Under the pieces are notes generated by a model. It worked only from the letters and a program-made list of their open reading frames with translations, was not told the DNA's origin and did not search any database. A stretch of DNA of 64,000 nucleotides from UBA3824 sp002393195 (lineage in GTDB: Bacteria; Bacteroidota; Bacteroidia; Bacteroidales; UBA3824): positions 1 through 64,000 of the forward strand of contig CAMOSO010000032.1 of NCBI GenBank assembly GCA_946624925.1, given 5' to 3'. The translations under genes were made by a program, and so were the position numbers. Below, one piece after another: positions 41,528-51,025 of the stretch; the first letter of the stretch is position 1, and the number at the start of each line of letters is the position of its first letter.

Positions 41528-41600
41528 AATCGTGCAATCACCCTACCCTAATCGTGCAAAAAAGGGGTTCTAATCGTGCAAAATACAACATTGCACGATT
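41528..41600. promoter_or_regulatory. HTCS operator-like array (22-nt spacing)
   Basis: AATCGTGCAA occurs at 41528-41537, 41550-41559 and 41572-41581, exactly 22 nt apart, and once inverted at 41591-41600. The array lies in the intergenic region between the divergently transcribed SusE-like gene and the HTCS gene and just behind the minus-strand promoter. It is very probably the binding site of the HTCS AraC-type domain. Confidence 0.75.
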
Positions 41601-41650
41601 ACAAAACCAAATATTGTACTCAAAATATTTCGCAGACAGATTTTTATTTA

Positions 41651-41658
41651 TATATTTG
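41651..41658 (+). promoter_or_regulatory. -7 element of the HTCS gene
   Basis: TATATTTG 38 bp before the ATG at 41697. The operator-like array ends 50 bp upstream, so the regulator could also act on its own gene. Confidence 0.6.
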
Positions 41659-41696
41659 CGGTATTGGTCTGTTAACATAACTAACAAGATACAAAT

Positions 41697-44600
41697 ATGA
41701 ACTCAGCCAAACTTAAAATATTGACGGCTCTTATGCTCCTGCTGCCAGCAACGTCCATTGCACAGAGGTATTCTGTCCGCAAAATCACTACTGACGACGG
41801 TCTGAGCAATAGCTGCGTCGTGAGCATAGCACAAGACAAGGCCGGCTACATCTGGATAGCCACAGAAGAGGGTCTCAACCGTTATGACGGCAATTCTTTT
41901 GAAAGATTCTACAAGAACGACCCCGACAACTCCCTGAGCGGCAACGAGCTCAATTGCATCCTGGACGACCCTCGCGACTCGGTGCTGTGGATAGCGACGC
42001 AGAGGGCGGGGCTCAATTCTTTCAACTACAAGACGAGGCAATTCAACGTATTCCTGCCGCGCCACGACCAGCCCGACGGCATTTCGAGCGAGGCAATCAC
42101 CAAGATAAGCCCCGCCAAAGACGGCAACATCTGGATTGCGACATATTGGGGCGGCGTTGACTATTACGACAAGGCGAGCGGCATTTTCACGCATTACGGC
42201 AAGGCCACCGTCCCCGGCTGGTGCGACGGACACATCTGGACTGTCACAGAAAATTTCAAAAATTCGAGGATTTACATCGGCTACAATGAAAACGGAATGG
42301 CATATTATGACCGCGCCCGCAAGGTTTACAAGACCTTTGCGCACGACGACCACGACCCGCTCTCGCTGCCGCACAACGAGGTGCTGTCGCTGCTTGCCGA
42401 CAGCCTCGGGCGCGTATGGGTAGGCACACGCAAGGGCTTGGCGCGTTTTGACGAAAAGACAGAAACCTTCCTGCGGTTAGACACCATATCCGCCATCGCA
42501 TCCAAAGCGGTGTTCGACATCCGCCTCTCCCACGACAACAATCTGTGGCTCGCCCTCGAACTTGGCGGCATTGCAATCATCGACCTCGACAACAATTACA
42601 AATGCACCGTTATCCGCGAAGGCGACCAGGGGCTGTCGGGCAATTCGGTAAGATGCATAGCCTTTGATAATTACCACAACATTTGGGCTGGAATTTGGAA
42701 CGGCGGAGTCAATTTCCTCGATCCACACGGCAATCTCTTCGACGGGTACAATTCCACGGAGTGCAAGAGCGTACTATCGTGCTGCACCGACTGCAAAGGA
42801 CGCCTGTACGCGGGGACGGACGGAGGCGGTATATGCGTTTTTGAAAACAGAAAGCCCACCCGTATTTTCGACAGCGAACACGACGACCTGCCATCCAACT
42901 TTGTGCAGGCGGCTTTTGCTGACGCCAATGGCACTCTGTGGTTTGGAATGTACAAGAGCGGCATTGTGTATTACGACCATAAAACCCAAAAATTCCACAA
43001 AATACTTCCTCGCGAATACGAACACGCCGACGTAAGGGGCATCGCACAAAAAGACAACGACAACATTCTCGTAGCCACCGACAATGGCATTATGACAATC
43101 AACATTGTGGATAAAAAAATGTCGTCGTGCCAGCAACTCCCGCACGGCGACATCAGATGCCTGCTCCGAGATTCAGACGGCGACATCTGGGCTGGCACTT
43201 TTGGCGGAGGTCTGTTTGTACTTGACACAACACTCAACGTATCAAGACATTACGTAACACAAAACCATTTTCCCTCCAATACCATCAACCACATCCTCGA
43301 AGCCTCCGACGGGCGCATCTACGTAGCCACAGGCGAAGGCTTAGCCGTATTTAATAGCCATACCGACACGTCGTACACCGTATATGGCAAGCAGCACGGT
43401 CTCTACAATTCGCACATCCGCGCCGTCATCGAAGACGCATCCCAAAACATCTGGATAAGCACCAACAGCGGCATTTCGTGCCTGCTGCGCGGCGGCGGAG
43501 TTAGAAATTTTGGCCCGCAATACGGCATACCCACAGCAGGATTCTCATCGGGCGCAGTCACCGAAATGCCCGACGGCAAAAAAGTGTTTGGCTCGGTGCA
43601 GGGGTTGACGACGTTTTATCCACACGATGTGCTTGATAGCAGGCAGTTGCCGCCCGCCAAGATAGGGATGGTAAAGGTCTATATATCCGACGGTCAAAAT
43701 CACACCATACGCACATCGCCCATCCCCGGCGACAACAAGATAACACTCTTGCCGCCCGAAAACAATTTTGCATTATCCTTCTACACCGACAATTATTCTT
43801 GCGCCCCGATAGTGCAATACGCCTGCAAACTCGAAGGGTTGGACAACGGATTTTACCCAGTGAGCGACGCGCAAAACGTGATGTTCCGCAACGTTGCACC
43901 CGGACGCTACACCCTCAAAGTGAAGACAAGATTCTGCTCATCAGACTACGCCGACACCACCACCGACCTCATCATCACCGTGTTGCCGCCCTGGTACAAG
44001 ACTCTCGCCGCCAAGATAATATACGTGCTGCTCACATTGGGAGCAATATTCTTATCATTCAAGTCGTACAAACTGCGTGTCAACATCCGCGCACAACTCA
44101 AAACCGAACAAGAAACACGCAAGCGTCAGGACGCCCTCAACGAGGAAAAAATGAGATTCTACACCAACGTCGCCCACGAGATACGCACGCCGCTCAGCCT
44201 CATCGCCGGGCCAATAGAAGACCTATCCGCCGACTCTACCCTACCCCAGCCCGTCCTCGAAAAACTTGCGCTCATCAACCGCAGCAGCCACCAATTGATG
44301 AAACAGATCAACAACCTCCTCGACTTCCGCAAGACCGAGACCAACAATATGCAACTACATCTGACCACCGACCGGCTCGACGAAGTAGTCAACGACATCG
44401 CCCTCAAATATTCGGCCCTCAGCGGCAAGGAAGACGTGGACATTTCATTCAGCTGCGACGGCTACAACTACGAAATGCCAATAGACCGCGACTGCATCAC
44501 CACAATACTCGACAATCTCATCAACAATTCCATAAAATACACCGAAAAGGGATTTATAAAAATATCGCTTTCCCACGCCGGCACGTTTGCAAAAATAGGC

Positions 44601-45653
44601 GTGGAAGACAGCGGATGCGGCATTTCGCAGGAAGCACTGCCCCACATTTTCGACCAATATTACCAAGAAAAAGGCGCACACCAAGCCTCCGGCACTGGCA
44701 TTGGACTATCGCTCGTCAAAAACCTTGTTAATCTCATCGGCGGCACAATAGAGGCGCAAAGCGCGGTAGGCAAAGGCACAAAAATAACATTCACCATCCC
44801 GGGACTTCGTGCCACAACGACTGCCGCACCATCCGACACCGCCACCGATTCAGACCACTTCAAGTCATCTATGCTCATAGTAGAGGACAATCCTGACATC
44901 CTCAACTATATCTCGATGTCATTAAAAGACAAATACCGCATCCTGACAGCCCCCAACGGAGCCATCGGCATAGAAACCGCAGTATCGGAAATGCCAGACA
45001 TAATTATTTCAGACATAATGATGCCCGTAAAAAACGGCATAGAACTCTGCAAAACGTTAAAAAACAATATCTTGACATCGCACATTCCGATAATACTGCT
45101 CACCGCCAAAAATAGCATCGACGACAAGACCGAAGGCTACCAAGCAGGCGCGGACAGTTACCTGACCAAGCCATTCAGCGCGACACTTCTGTACACCCGC
45201 ATCGAAAACCTCTTGGAAAAGAAGCGCAGTATGAAGGCATTTTTCACCAAAACCAATGCGTCGGAAGGGCACAAAGACCACAACCGCAAGCGCGAAGCCT
45301 TCATTGAGAGCCTCAATACCATCGACGCCGAGTTTATGCAAAAGGTGGATACCATAGTGAACGAACAGATGGCAAACCCTGAATTTTCGGTAACAGCACT
45401 CTCCCAACAGCTCGCAATGTCCACAAGTACTCTCTATCGGAAAATCAAGGCATTAACAGGTATCACTTCAACCGATTATATAAGGAAAATCAAAATGCAA
45501 AACGCCGCCCGCCTCTTGCAATCTGGACGCTACACGGTATCGGAAGTCTCCTTCAAAGTTGGCATCAATTCCGACAAATATTTCCGTCAATGCTTCAAGG
45601 ACGAATACGGTATCACCCCCGCCGAATACGTCAAGACAGGAGGCGGAGAATAA
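41697..45653 (+). CDS. Hybrid two-component system sensor/regulator of the PUL (HTCS)
   Basis: A 1318-aa one-protein signalling system. The signal peptide is followed by periplasmic two-bladed propeller repeats (about residues 25-670; many GYIWIATEEGLNRYD-type units), a Y_Y_Y domain (about 680-760) and one membrane span (about 770-790). The cytoplasmic part has a HisKA domain with the phospho-acceptor in VAHEIRTPLSLI (about His826), an HATPase domain (DNLINNSIKY; DSGCGIS; GTGIGLSLVKNL), a receiver domain (MLIVEDNPDIL; phospho-Asp in IIISDIMMPV at about 1105; LTAKN; LTKPF), and an AraC-type HTH (about 1225-1318). It senses an oligosaccharide in the periplasm and activates the divergent PUL. 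Confidence 0.96.
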   Translation: MNSAKLKILTALMLLLPATSIAQRYSVRKITTDDGLSNSCVVSIAQDKAGYIWIATEEGLNRYDGNSFERFYKNDPDNSLSGNELNCILDDPRDSVLWIATQRAGLNSFNYKTRQFNVFLPRHDQPDGISSEAITKISPAKDGNIWIATYWGGVDYYDKASGIFTHYGKATVPGWCDGHIWTVTENFKNSRIYIGYNENGMAYYDRARKVYKTFAHDDHDPLSLPHNEVLSLLADSLGRVWVGTRKGLARFDEKTETFLRLDTISAIASKAVFDIRLSHDNNLWLALELGGIAIIDLDNNYKCTVIREGDQGLSGNSVRCIAFDNYHNIWAGIWNGGVNFLDPHGNLFDGYNSTECKSVLSCCTDCKGRLYAGTDGGGICVFENRKPTRIFDSEHDDLPSNFVQAAFADANGTLWFGMYKSGIVYYDHKTQKFHKILPREYEHADVRGIAQKDNDNILVATDNGIMTINIVDKKMSSCQQLPHGDIRCLLRDSDGDIWAGTFGGGLFVLDTTLNVSRHYVTQNHFPSNTINHILEASDGRIYVATGEGLAVFNSHTDTSYTVYGKQHGLYNSHIRAVIEDASQNIWISTNSGISCLLRGGGVRNFGPQYGIPTAGFSSGAVTEMPDGKKVFGSVQGLTTFYPHDVLDSRQLPPAKIGMVKVYISDGQNHTIRTSPIPGDNKITLLPPENNFALSFYTDNYSCAPIVQYACKLEGLDNGFYPVSDAQNVMFRNVAPGRYTLKVKTRFCSSDYADTTTDLIITVLPPWYKTLAAKIIYVLLTLGAIFLSFKSYKLRVNIRAQLKTEQETRKRQDALNEEKMRFYTNVAHEIRTPLSLIAGPIEDLSADSTLPQPVLEKLALINRSSHQLMKQINNLLDFRKTETNNMQLHLTTDRLDEVVNDIALKYSALSGKEDVDISFSCDGYNYEMPIDRDCITTILDNLINNSIKYTEKGFIKISLSHAGTFAKIGVEDSGCGISQEALPHIFDQYYQEKGAHQASGTGIGLSLVKNLVNLIGGTIEAQSAVGKGTKITFTIPGLRATTTAAPSDTATDSDHFKSSMLIVEDNPDILNYISMSLKDKYRILTAPNGAIGIETAVSEMPDIIISDIMMPVKNGIELCKTLKNNILTSHIPIILLTAKNSIDDKTEGYQAGADSYLTKPFSATLLYTRIENLLEKKRSMKAFFTKTNASEGHKDHNRKREAFIESLNTIDAEFMQKVDTIVNEQMANPEFSVTALSQQLAMSTSTLYRKIKALTGITSTDYIRKIKMQNAARLLQSGRYTVSEVSFKVGINSDKYFRQCFKDEYGITPAEYVKTGGGE

Positions 45654-45666
45654 TCATATTACACAC

Positions 45667-45702
45667 AAAAAGCGTCCCTGGAATGTCCAGGAACGCTTTT
45701 TT
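45667..45702. terminator. Bidirectional terminator between HTCS and lipoprotein genes
   Basis: A stem of AAAAGCGT and CCTGG with its complement around AATGT, bounded by A-rich and T-rich tracts, 14 bp after the HTCS stop and 24 bp before the convergent lipoprotein stop. Confidence 0.85.
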
Positions 45703-45725
45703 AAAACCAAAACTCGAATTACTAC

Positions 45726-46352
45726 CTACTTAGACTTCTTTACAAATACAATAGTGGTCTTCTGACCGTCTTCTTCAGTCGTAATGTAAAGCTTGCCATC
45801 CTTGAGTTCGTAAACCATGTCATCAGTTGTAGTCTTTCCATCTTCTGTGTAGGTCACCACAATCTTGTTGTCTTTGACTTCAAATGTGGCATCATCGGGG
45901 AAGTCGAAATCATCGCCATAATCCAAACCCATGGCATCAACCAAATCATCGCCCTCTCCAAAGAATTCCTCCATTCCCGGAACGTCGATTAAGTCACCAA
46001 CTGAACCTCTCATCATTTCCTTGATATCTTCAGCGGTGAACTCTTTCACCGTACCAGAGATTTTGTTGCCCTTGAACGTGAGGGTGACACAACCCTTGAT
46101 GACATCGTTCATCTTCGAGTTTGCGAATGCTTCCATTTGCGCAGCCTCTTCGGGAGTCAAACCTTCAAAGTTGTTGTCAGCACCCTCAAGAACAATTTCG
46201 TCACTCGTCCATGTGCCTTCCAGCGCAGTAGCCGAAACCGATTGACCATTCTGATTGTCTTCATCATCGTCATCATCGCCACAAGATGTCATAAAGACAC
46301 CTGTCATAGCAAGCATTCCACATAGGAACGCAGACAAAAAAAACTTTTTCAT
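45726..46352 (-). CDS. Lipocalin-like lipoprotein
   Basis: The 208-aa protein starts MKKFFLSAFLCGMLAMTGVF with lipobox TSCGDDDDDED: Cys followed by an acidic run, which predicts export to the cell surface. The rest has a lipocalin-like or 'DUF4923/5004-like' pattern: LEGTWTSDEIVLEGAD, then CVTLTFKGNKISGTVKEF and beta strands with FEVKDNKIVVTYTEDGK and MVYELKDGKLYITTEED. No binding residues can be assigned. The ATG at 46352 is preferred over the upstream one at 46373, because it begins the signal peptide. Function unknown. Confidence 0.75.
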   Translation of the reverse strand: MKKFFLSAFLCGMLAMTGVFMTSCGDDDDDEDNQNGQSVSATALEGTWTSDEIVLEGADNNFEGLTPEEAAQMEAFANSKMNDVIKGCVTLTFKGNKISGTVKEFTAEDIKEMMRGSVGDLIDVPGMEEFFGEGDDLVDAMGLDYGDDFDFPDDATFEVKDNKIVVTYTEDGKTTTDDMVYELKDGKLYITTEEDGQKTTIVFVKKSK

Positions 46353-46409
46353 TATTATTTGTGTATTAAGCATTAATTAATTATTAGCTAAACAATTGAA
46401 TCAAATCCA

Positions 46410-47243
46410 TTACAGATTCTGAGCGAGCCTGATTCCCACGCCACCAGACGACTGGTTGGGTGCGTTGTGTCCACGGAGGGTAAGACGGAGGTCTTCGGTA
46501 GGTGATGTCCAGCTGCCGCCACGGAAAACGCGGTCAGTACCCTTATCTCCACCCTTGGGATCATTGGCGGGAGAATTCTTGTAGTAATTCTTGTCGTAAA
46601 TATCCCAGCACCATTCCCAGACATTGCCGGACATATCATAGAGACCAACCTCGTTGGCAGCGAGCTTGCCTACGTCGTGGGGAGAGTTTTGAGAATTGAT
46701 TTTGCACCAAGCAACAGCCTTCACGTCGTTGCTGCCGGAATAGACAGTAGGCTTGTATTCCTTGCCGCCACGCGCTGCGTACTCCCATTCTGCCTCGGTG
46801 GGCAGACGGTAGCCCTTGGCATTCTCGTTGCATGTCACCCTGAACGACGCACTGTCGCGCTGGATGTCGTAGTATTGGTCGAGACGCTCGCAACGTGAAA
46901 GCCAGTTGCAAAACATCACCGCAGCTTCCCAGCTTACATTGTAAACTGCAATCTTGCCGCGCCTGCCGCTCGCGTCCTTGGGCTTCTCCCAGCCCGTTGC
47001 GTCACAAAACAGGTCAAACAAATCGAATGGAACCTCTGTCTTGCTCATCTTGAACGAGCGAATCGTTACCTTATGTTCGGGAGCCTCGTCTGAAAGTGCA
47101 GCATTCTTCATATAATTGTTGCCCATATAGAACTCACCTCCTTCTACTTTGACCATCTCAACTGTCATTGGCGACGGCTCCTGTGCATAAGTCTGCACCG
47201 CAAACAACGCCGCAAGGCCTGTCAATAAAAACTTCTTGTTCAT
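46410..47243 (-). CDS. Formylglycine-generating-enzyme (SUMF1)-like secreted protein
   Basis: The 277-aa protein has a Sec signal peptide (GLAALFAVQTYAQE) and a full FGE-sulfatase domain: VKVEGGEFYMGNN, KMSKTEVPFDLFDLFCDATG, NVSWEAAVMFCNWLS, the hallmark GYRLPTEAEWEYAARGG, GLYDMSGNVWEWCWD and DRVFRGGSW. The two cysteines needed for copper-dependent oxidation of sulfatase cysteine are not placed as in true FGE, so it is more likely a structural or binding member of the family. The protein should be periplasmic. No sulfatase is encoded nearby. Confidence 0.9.
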   Translation of the reverse strand: MNKKFLLTGLAALFAVQTYAQEPSPMTVEMVKVEGGEFYMGNNYMKNAALSDEAPEHKVTIRSFKMSKTEVPFDLFDLFCDATGWEKPKDASGRRGKIAVYNVSWEAAVMFCNWLSRCERLDQYYDIQRDSASFRVTCNENAKGYRLPTEAEWEYAARGGKEYKPTVYSGSNDVKAVAWCKINSQNSPHDVGKLAANEVGLYDMSGNVWEWCWDIYDKNYYKNSPANDPKGGDKGTDRVFRGGSWTSPTEDLRLTLRGHNAPNQSSGGVGIRLAQNL

Positions 47244-47301
47244 TTTTGTACGTATTTAAGGTTTGTAATTAGTCATCCCTATACCAATAGTTGCCAAATT
47301 A

Positions 47302-49125
47302 TCAATCACTTGAATTAAAAAATTTGACAGCTCCATTATTATAACGCAATTTTTGCAAATTAATTGAGGGCGACGGCGATATTTTTCCATTTTCGCAGAC
47401 GCACTTCTTGGCGTCAACACTTTTTATCGTATCATCGTCCATCACAACAACCTCAGGCCAATCGCGCCTGAAATCATCGTCGGCACGTGTTTTGGCTGTT
47501 GCATCCATACATAGACAGCCACCGAGTCCATTGTCGATAACGAAACAATCCACCGCCGGATCCACATTGCCAGCCGCATACCATACGACCAAATTCCAAT
47601 CGTCCAACGGCAGCCCCTCGTCAACAAATATCATAATCTTCGCCTGGCAACCGCCTTCTGCCGACAGCAAAAACTCCGCAGCACCACGTACAGGAGAAAA
47701 TTTATCGGAAACCGGCACGACACTTATCAGTTTTTTGATAGTCTCCATACCTTCTTCTTCACTCCTCTCCCCCGTGCAATCTAAGCACATCTTGCCGCCG
47801 CAGACAAACCGCCGCGACGAATGATCCAAAACGTCAGAAACGCCGTTATTCTCTATATGCACGTCCCTCATTGGCACAAATCGCGACAGAGCATCCGCCA
47901 AAAACTTCCGATAATCCCTCAAATCCTCGTCGCCAGAATAGACCACGAGAATCTTGTTGAACATCATCTGACCCGCGCCCCACATCGCATTCTTTATTTT
48001 GAGAGCGTTGCCCGGGTACTGATTCTTTATCTTCACGAGTGTCAAATTGTGTTCCACACCGGCGTGCGGCATGTGCAAATCCAACATCTCCGGCGCAAAT
48101 GCCATCGTAATCGGAAACCTGAAAATCTTTTCTGTCGCCAACGAAATGTAAGCGTCCTCCATAGGCGGCACACCGACAATCGTTGCAGGATACACGGCGT
48201 CCTTCTTGTGCGTGATGCAAGTGATATGGAATTTTGGATAATAATCCGCCAACGAATAGAATCCAGTATGGTCGCCGAAAGGCCCTTCCAACACCAATTC
48301 TTCATCCGTATCCACATAGCCCTCAATCACAAAATCCGCATCCTCCGGCACGTAAATATCTGGTTGAGTGAGACATTTGACAAGCCCCACAGCCTTGCCA
48401 CGCAGAAATCCAGCAAGCAAATATTCATCGATACCATCGGGCAGCGGTGCAGTTGCGCAATAAGCATACACCGAGTCGCCGCCAAGTACAATCGCGCAAG
48501 GCATCCGGCGACCGAGTTTTTTATATTGTTGATAATGACGCGCACCAGTCTTGTGCAAATGCCAGTGCATCGCAGTAGTCTTACTATCAAGCAATTGAAC
48601 ACGATACATACCAACATTGCGGATGCCGGTCTCGGGGTCGATTGTGTTAACCATTGGCAGCGTCATAAACTTGCCGCCGTCGTATGGCCAACATTTCAGG
48701 ACTGGAAGGCTGAAAACGTCAATCTCCTCATCCACAACCTCTTGGCACACTCCCCTACCCTTTCTTTTTTTGGGGAAATAACCGCTGATGTCCTTCAATA
48801 GCGGTAGCGTCCGGAGTTTGTCGCCAAAAGAGTTTTTGGGGGACGACAACGCCTTAAACAACGCCGCCATCTCCTCCGACTTCTCGCTTGGGTCAGCCTT
48901 GCAGTACAACGCCTTAGCAATACGGCTCTCGCTGCCGTACATATTGATAATCAACGGATAACGAGAACCATTGTTGTCAAAGAGCAACGCCTTGCCGCCG
49001 CCGGGCTTCTTCATCTCGCGGTCGGCGATTTCTGTAATCTCCAATTCGGGATTCACATACTCGCCCACCCTCACGAGGTCGCCCGCGCGTTCCAATTCGT
49101 CTATGAATGAACGAATACTGCGCAT
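47302..49125 (-). CDS. UbiD-family prenylated-FMN decarboxylase
   Basis: The 607-aa protein is a UbiD-type (de)carboxylase: SIRSFIDELERAGDLVRV at the N-terminus, NVGMYRVQLLDSKTTAMHWH in the prFMN-binding region, and EGPFGDHTGFYSLADYYPKF with the conserved acidic and glycine residues, followed by PPMEDAYISLATEKIF. In Bacteroidota such proteins often serve quinone (menaquinone) biosynthesis. The prenyltransferase UbiX is not in the window. The length is longer than E. coli UbiD (about 497), mainly by a C-terminal extension. The segment KKRKGRGVCQ is encoded by a GGGTAGGGGAG motif (complement at 48750-48760). Confidence 0.93.
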   Translation of the reverse strand: MRSIRSFIDELERAGDLVRVGEYVNPELEITEIADREMKKPGGGKALLFDNNGSRYPLIINMYGSESRIAKALYCKADPSEKSEEMAALFKALSSPKNSFGDKLRTLPLLKDISGYFPKKRKGRGVCQEVVDEEIDVFSLPVLKCWPYDGGKFMTLPMVNTIDPETGIRNVGMYRVQLLDSKTTAMHWHLHKTGARHYQQYKKLGRRMPCAIVLGGDSVYAYCATAPLPDGIDEYLLAGFLRGKAVGLVKCLTQPDIYVPEDADFVIEGYVDTDEELVLEGPFGDHTGFYSLADYYPKFHITCITHKKDAVYPATIVGVPPMEDAYISLATEKIFRFPITMAFAPEMLDLHMPHAGVEHNLTLVKIKNQYPGNALKIKNAMWGAGQMMFNKILVVYSGDEDLRDYRKFLADALSRFVPMRDVHIENNGVSDVLDHSSRRFVCGGKMCLDCTGERSEEEGMETIKKLISVVPVSDKFSPVRGAAEFLLSAEGGCQAKIMIFVDEGLPLDDWNLVVWYAAGNVDPAVDCFVIDNGLGGCLCMDATAKTRADDDFRRDWPEVVVMDDDTIKSVDAKKCVCENGKISPSPSINLQKLRYNNGAVKFFNSSD

Positions 49126-49228
49126 CTCAATCCACTACACATATAAAAATAATGTGAAGCCTCATCTCGTTGCCAACACGCAGAAATGAAACTCCACACT
49201 ATTATATTATACAATGTTGACAATTCAA

Positions 49229-49621
49229 CTAAATATCCTCATCGGGCTCCTCCTCGACCTCAATCATATTGATAGGCATATCAACGAGGTCGCGGATTAC
49301 TTCGCCATATTCGAGGATGTCGTCATCGGGCCAATACCAGTTGACAACAGTCGTGGGGTCGTTGTTGTACAATACCTTCAACTGTTTTGTAATGGTAATC
49401 AGCCACTTGGAACTCGAAGTATTGAAATAGTCATACTTAAAATCCACTACCGTGCCGGGATGTGGGTGTTCGGAATATTTGATTATCCATTCCACGAGCG
49501 GCAGATAGAACGACTCGGAGTCTTCCATCAGCGACTTTCCTTCAAATGTGAGCACACCGCTTACTGGGTCGAAATCGATCCTCGGCGAATTGGTTTCCGG
49601 TTTTATCTGTATTCTTTCCAT
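49229..49621 (-). CDS. SiaC/DUF1987-family regulatory phosphoprotein
   Basis: The 130-aa protein matches the DUF1987/SiaC pattern: IDFDPVSGVLTFEGKSLMED at the N-terminus, then FKYDYFNTSSSKWLITITKQ, which includes the conserved Thr/Ser (about residues 66-70) that is phosphorylated in SiaC. In Pseudomonas aeruginosa SiaC is phosphorylated by kinase SiaB and dephosphorylated by the SpoIIE-type phosphatase SiaA, and in its unphosphorylated form activates a diguanylate cyclase. Here no kinase neighbour is visible. A SpoIIE-type phosphatase gene occurs at 15983-18289, 31 kb away. The C-terminus is very acidic. Confidence 0.85.
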   Translation of the reverse strand: MERIQIKPETNSPRIDFDPVSGVLTFEGKSLMEDSESFYLPLVEWIIKYSEHPHPGTVVDFKYDYFNTSSSKWLITITKQLKVLYNNDPTTVVNWYWPDDDILEYGEVIRDLVDMPINMIEVEEEPDEDI

Positions 49622-49909
49622 AACAAATTCTTTCCAAAAAATTCAACCGCTAAGGTATAACATTTTTTTGATATAACCTACATTCGGCAATAATTTTTTT
49701 GATTTTTTTATAAAACACACTTCAAATCATGCAATATCCATGCCGTAAACGCTAATGGGACGGCACAATTTGCAAAGGGCAATATAGGTGTTTTTTGGTT
49801 TCGACGAAGATAAATGAATATTTTGGATTGTTCAAAAAAAAAAACGCCAACTTCTGCGTCAGATTTACTGACGGAGAAATTGACGGTAAAATTTTGTTAT
49901 GGGTTAGTG

Positions 49910-50734
49910 TTAAAGTTTTGAGATTTCATCGGGGGCGAGGCCGGTGGCGGTGGCAATTATGCTGATGTCAACTCCGGCGGCTTTGAGGTTGCGGGCAGTT
50001 TCAAGAATTGCCTCAGCACGTCCCTGAGCGCGTACTGTATTGTCCCTATCGTTGCGAAGAAACTCCATACCCCAAAAGCCGTCGTAATAGCCGCGCTCCT
50101 CTTCCGTCAGGTTGAGGCAGAGGTCGAGAGCCTCTTTGACTTCGGTGTTTTCCAACAGTTCGTCGGTGATTTCCTCTTTGCCTGTCTTGGCGTTGATGGA
50201 CGTGAGAAACTCCTGCCACAATTTCAACATCTTTCTTTGGGCATAATCTTCGGGGCGGAACTTCGGCAATTCGATGCAGAGGATTTCGATGCCTTCTATT
50301 ACACTATTGGGATTGCCGACCTCCGACATCTTGAAACTGTGGTAGTTGTTGCTGGTCTTGTTGTCATAAACGTCGTTGAGGATGTTGACGGAAAACACTC
50401 TCTTGACCTTGTAATGCTCCTCGCCTTTGTTGTAAAGCGTCGCATAGACCTTGGCGCAGTTGTAGAGTACACGGCGCAAGAAGTCCGACGACCAATACAT
50501 CTGCATCTCCACGATGAAATAGTCGCCAAGAGAATCCTGACAACGGACGTCCACCGCGCTACTGCGCTTGCCGCCCATCACGGGCAGTATCTCGGACGGC
50601 AGGTATTCCAAATCTTTAATCTGATTCTTGCCTTCCAACTGCAGGACAGCATTTAACAGGCTGATTGCCAAATTTTTATGTTCGCCGAACACTTTCTTGA
50701 AAACTACGTCGGTCTTTGGGTCATAGTATCGCAT
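49910..50734 (-). CDS. Rpn-family PD-(D/E)XK nuclease (copy A)
   Basis: The 274-aa protein (MRYYDPKTDVVFKKVFGEHK) belongs to the Rpn/'transposase-31-like' PD-(D/E)XK family. Active-site residues are in AVDVRCQD (Asp) and YFIVEMQMYWSSDF (ExQ instead of ExK), as normal for the family. The C-terminal half is helical with a terminal helix-turn-like EAILETARNLKAAGVDISII. Rpn proteins can nick DNA and promote recombination; recently related anti-phage roles have been suggested. The start at 50734 is preferred over 50845, which would read into the shared upstream repeat. A paralogue lies at 51979-52827. Confidence 0.88.
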   Translation of the reverse strand: MRYYDPKTDVVFKKVFGEHKNLAISLLNAVLQLEGKNQIKDLEYLPSEILPVMGGKRSSAVDVRCQDSLGDYFIVEMQMYWSSDFLRRVLYNCAKVYATLYNKGEEHYKVKRVFSVNILNDVYDNKTSNNYHSFKMSEVGNPNSVIEGIEILCIELPKFRPEDYAQRKMLKLWQEFLTSINAKTGKEEITDELLENTEVKEALDLCLNLTEEERGYYDGFWGMEFLRNDRDNTVRAQGRAEAILETARNLKAAGVDISIIATATGLAPDEISKL

Positions 50735-50994
50735 AATTGATAATATTGGGGTTATCTTACATTCCACAAAGTTAATAACTATTTTTTTGTTTTGCAAGTG
50801 TCGGAGTGTTAAAAACATAAACTTGCGGAAAAGACAATCAAACAACTTTAAAGTAAAACATAAAATAATAACATATAAATTTTTATCTAAAAAGCGTTTC
50901 TCTATCAGGCAAAAAAATCAAAACATACTATCCTTCATTTAATTAATATGTCAAATACAATTTTATATCAAAAAAAAATTTCATACCTTTGCAC
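50731..50994. repeat. Shared Rpn upstream module, copy A
   Basis: About 260 bp from the Rpn start codon to just past the TACCTTTGCAC of the divergent acetyltransferase gene. It matches 52824-53085 at all but about 8 positions plus a 2-nt indel. The module contains TTCATTTAATTAATATGTCA and an A-rich tract before the promoter. Confidence 0.9.
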
Positions 50995-51025
50995 CAAAGT
51001 AATCGAAAATTTCAACTTTAAAATC

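Noticed and set aside
46410..47243. True formylglycine-generating enzyme for sulfatase activation
   Set aside because: The catalytic cysteine pair is not in place and no sulfatase gene is near; kept as a family-level call.
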